Below are positions 6,593-7,685 of a DNA stretch of 7,685 bases, one piece after another. The stretch comes from an uncultured beta proteobacterium. GTDB lineage: Bacteria > Pseudomonadota > Gammaproteobacteria > Burkholderiales > Burkholderiaceae. A program made the position numbers and the translations under genes. The notes under the pieces were generated by a model that had not been told where the DNA came from, did no database searches, and saw nothing but the letters and a program-made list of their open reading frames with translations. Position 1 is the first letter of the stretch. Each line of letters opens with the position of its first letter. The stretch is from NCBI GenBank assembly GCA_903845455.1, contig CAIMXN010000238.1:1-7685 (forward strand). The letters run 5' to 3'.

Positions 6593-6892
6593 TTAACTGA
6601 TTACTTGATTAGTGATTTTCACTCCGACACCTATCTTCCCATCCTTTTTTTCAACCCGAACTACTATACCCGTTAAGTCAAACTTAATGACTCCTCCAGG
6701 GGTATTCATATCAAGAGAAAACTTTACTTCGGTATTGGGTTGAAACGATTCATCAAACTCTAGATACGCACCAGTCATACTTAGGTCTTTGATTTGACCT
6801 TCTGTACCATCTATATCAACCGGTAGAACGCAATTCACTCTAGGACTTCTCTCAGAGTTCTTTGGTTTACGAGTTCTATATTGACTTCCCAC
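6593..6892 (-). CDS. Stand-alone PilZ-domain protein, probable cyclic-di-GMP receptor
   Basis: The product has 99 residues from a GTG start, almost entirely one PilZ domain. The second binding motif D/NxSxxG is exact: DLSMTG (36-41). The first motif, usually RxxxR, appears as ERSPR (14-18), leaving an arginine pair at 15 and 18 instead of the standard spacing. The beta strands that follow (GAYLEF, EVKFSL, VIKFDLTGIVVRVE, KIGVGVKI) fit the small barrel. Such proteins bind cyclic di-GMP and control motility, adhesion or polysaccharide output through a partner that is not visible here. The GTG at 6892 is forced by an in-frame TGA two codons upstream, and no Shine-Dalgarno is seen. Weakened ligand binding is possible because of the odd first motif. 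The HD-GYP protein at 253-1122 acts on the same messenger, but the genes are far apart. Confidence 0.75.
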   Translation of the reverse strand: MGSQYRTRKPKNSERSPRVNCVLPVDIDGTEGQIKDLSMTGAYLEFDESFQPNTEVKFSLDMNTPGGVIKFDLTGIVVRVEKKDGKIGVGVKITNQVIS

Positions 6893-6935
6893 ACATCATT
6901 TATACATTAAAGACCCTAAATATAATATGGTCTCT

Positions 6936-6966
6936 AGATACTAGATAGTTATAAATTCTAGTATCT
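6936..6966. repeat. Perfect 10-bp inverted repeat upstream of the PilZ gene
   Basis: AGATACTAGA (6936-6945) and TCTAGTATCT (6957-6966) are exact reverse complements around an 11-nt AT-rich spacer. It lies 44 bp upstream of the reverse-strand PilZ start. There is no T-run, so it is not a terminator. It could be an operator or a leader hairpin. Confidence 0.55.
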
Positions 6967-7052
6967 TCTAATTGACATACAAGATGGTCTATATGGGATA
7001 TGTGTTTGTGAGTACAACTAAGTATTACTACTGAGTACTAGTAGATGAAAAA

Positions 7053-7259
7053 TTATTTCCATCTCTGATTTCTTTCCTCAAATTCCATTAACTCTTCAAA
7101 CTGTTTCTTCTGTTTCTCTAGTTCTTTGAGATTGTGAATCACTTCTTTACCCACATCCGTCTGAATACTCTCTGAGGACTTGTATTTGGTTCTCAACAGT
7201 CTGTTTGGTGGTGGAGACACGAACATAGATACAAACTCGTTTTGACTTGATTTTTCCAT
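7053..7259 (-). CDS. Small charged protein with a C-terminal coiled coil, unrecognised
   Basis: The product has 68 residues. The N-terminal half is polar with a PPP turn (16-18). The C-terminal half (about 40-66) is dense in Glu, Lys and Leu (LKELEKQKKQFEELMEFEER) and is predicted by eye to be one amphipathic, coiled-coil helix. There is no signal peptide or membrane span. ATG 7259 has a modest AGG about 9 nt upstream. It lies 160 bases upstream of the PilZ gene on the same strand, too far for tight coupling, and the two may be transcribed separately. The composition is protein-like, but the short length leaves real doubt. I do not assign a function. Confidence 0.5.
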   Translation of the reverse strand: MEKSSQNEFVSMFVSPPPNRLLRTKYKSSESIQTDVGKEVIHNLKELEKQKKQFEELMEFEERNQRWK

Positions 7260-7685
7260 TTCTGAACCTGTTTTTGGAACTTGAAAGGTAAAGGAAGGGG
7301 AGAAATTACAAGAGTGTTCTTATGTGAATATCTCTACATTAAACATGGGTTGAAAACATAGGCTGAATTCATTTTCCCAGTTTTATATAGCCATATGATT
7401 TATATGACTTTATTGCTATATTTGATGGTCTGGCGGTGGACGTAGTCACCACCCATATTGTCTCAGCCTCCCACCCTGCTCACAGGGAAATTTACAGGGT
7501 ATGGAGGTAAAAATAGTTCGAAGATTCTGAAAAACCGCCTGCATAAGCTCAATACAAGCGCCCTTCCAAAGATCTTGCAAACCTAGGAACAGGGAATAAC
7601 AGGGAAGTTACATAAGCGCAAATTATGTGCAAACGTCTCTTTGGAGGAATGTCTGCCATTAGCCCTATAAGAGTCATTCAAAGCT
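7260..7685. other. 426-base gene-poor region with repeats, possible conserved non-coding element
   Basis: No convincing gene is present. The first part (7260-7430) is AT-rich, with TATATAG and CATATG runs near 7384-7420. At 7435-7453 GGTGG and CCACC form a 5-bp hairpin. Four ACAGGG copies follow at 7482-7604. On the reverse strand a short frame around 7410-7460 reads MGGDYVHRQT and stops soon after. I have an unverified impression that this string recurs in over-predicted short frames of other proteobacteria, which would mark a conserved non-coding element. The edge has a small forward frame from ATG 7625 that runs out of the window, too short to call. Confidence 0.5.
7482..7604 (+). repeat. 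Two pairs of ACAGGG direct repeats
   Basis: ACAGGG occurs at 7482-7487 and 7494-7499 (12-bp period) and again at 7589-7594 and 7599-7604 (10-bp period). All copies have the same orientation, and three of the four are followed by A. Spacing close to one helical turn within each pair would put the copies on one face of the DNA, as for protein-binding sites. No binding protein is identifiable. Confidence 0.5.

Noticed and set aside
6576..6594. TGACTAGTCA palindrome plus T-run as a terminator of the small forward gene
   Set aside because: The palindrome leaves no loop and the T-run is separated by three bases, so a stable RNA hairpin is unlikely.
253..6892. A linked cyclic-di-GMP system formed by the HD-GYP and PilZ genes
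   Set aside because: They are on opposite strands, over 5 kb apart, with the lactate module and an IS remnant between. Shared messenger chemistry alone does not show a joint system.
6972..7002. Forward TTGACA as a promoter
   Set aside because: No -10 box occurs at 16-18 bases and there is no forward gene downstream before the window end.
7260..7685. CRISPR array or tRNA gene in the repeat-bearing end
   Set aside because: The repeats are only 6 bp with irregular spacing, and no cloverleaf or CCA-end pattern was found by eye.

Overview
The window looks like a piece of chromosome from a low-to-moderate GC betaproteobacterium. A Polynucleobacter-like member of the Burkholderiaceae is my best guess, from the base composition, the LldD/LldP sequence style and the IS3-type remnant. 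This is inference, because nothing here is taxonomically decisive.

Layout. Positions 1-71 are the tail of an unrecognised gene. Positions 253-1122 encode a membrane-anchored HD-GYP protein, a probable cyclic-di-GMP phosphodiesterase, whose Shine-Dalgarno lies in a 7-bp hairpin. A two-repeat YggT membrane protein follows at 1163-1708. The core of the window, 1751-5577, is a complete L-lactate utilisation module: a divergently transcribed FadR/PdhR-type regulator (lldR), then lldD (FMN L-lactate dehydrogenase) and lldP (L-lactate permease) in one direction, closed by a strong rho-independent terminator. The 170-bp lldR-lldD intergenic region carries two sites matching TGGTNTTACCA, the FadR/PdhR-type operator shape. 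One abuts the lldR start codon and the other overlaps the likely lldD promoter. A third, different 6-3-6 palindrome lies between them. Lactate would enter through LldP and be oxidised to pyruvate by LldD at the membrane, with LldR probably repressing both directions until lactate is present.

From 5580 on the character changes to accessory DNA. It holds an unrecognised 140-codon gene that starts directly after the terminator, the 5' stump of an IS3-family orfA (6167-6325), a small gene that looks broken by one missing base (6443-6582), and two small reverse-strand genes: a PilZ-domain protein and a 68-residue charged coiled-coil protein. Between them is a perfect 10-bp inverted repeat.

The last 426 bases (7260-7685) have no convincing gene. 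They hold four ACAGGG copies in two pairs, a small GGTGG/CCACC hairpin, and other structure suggesting a conserved non-coding or recombination-associated element. This end and the operator architecture are the parts most worth a second look. I see no convincing new multi-gene system.
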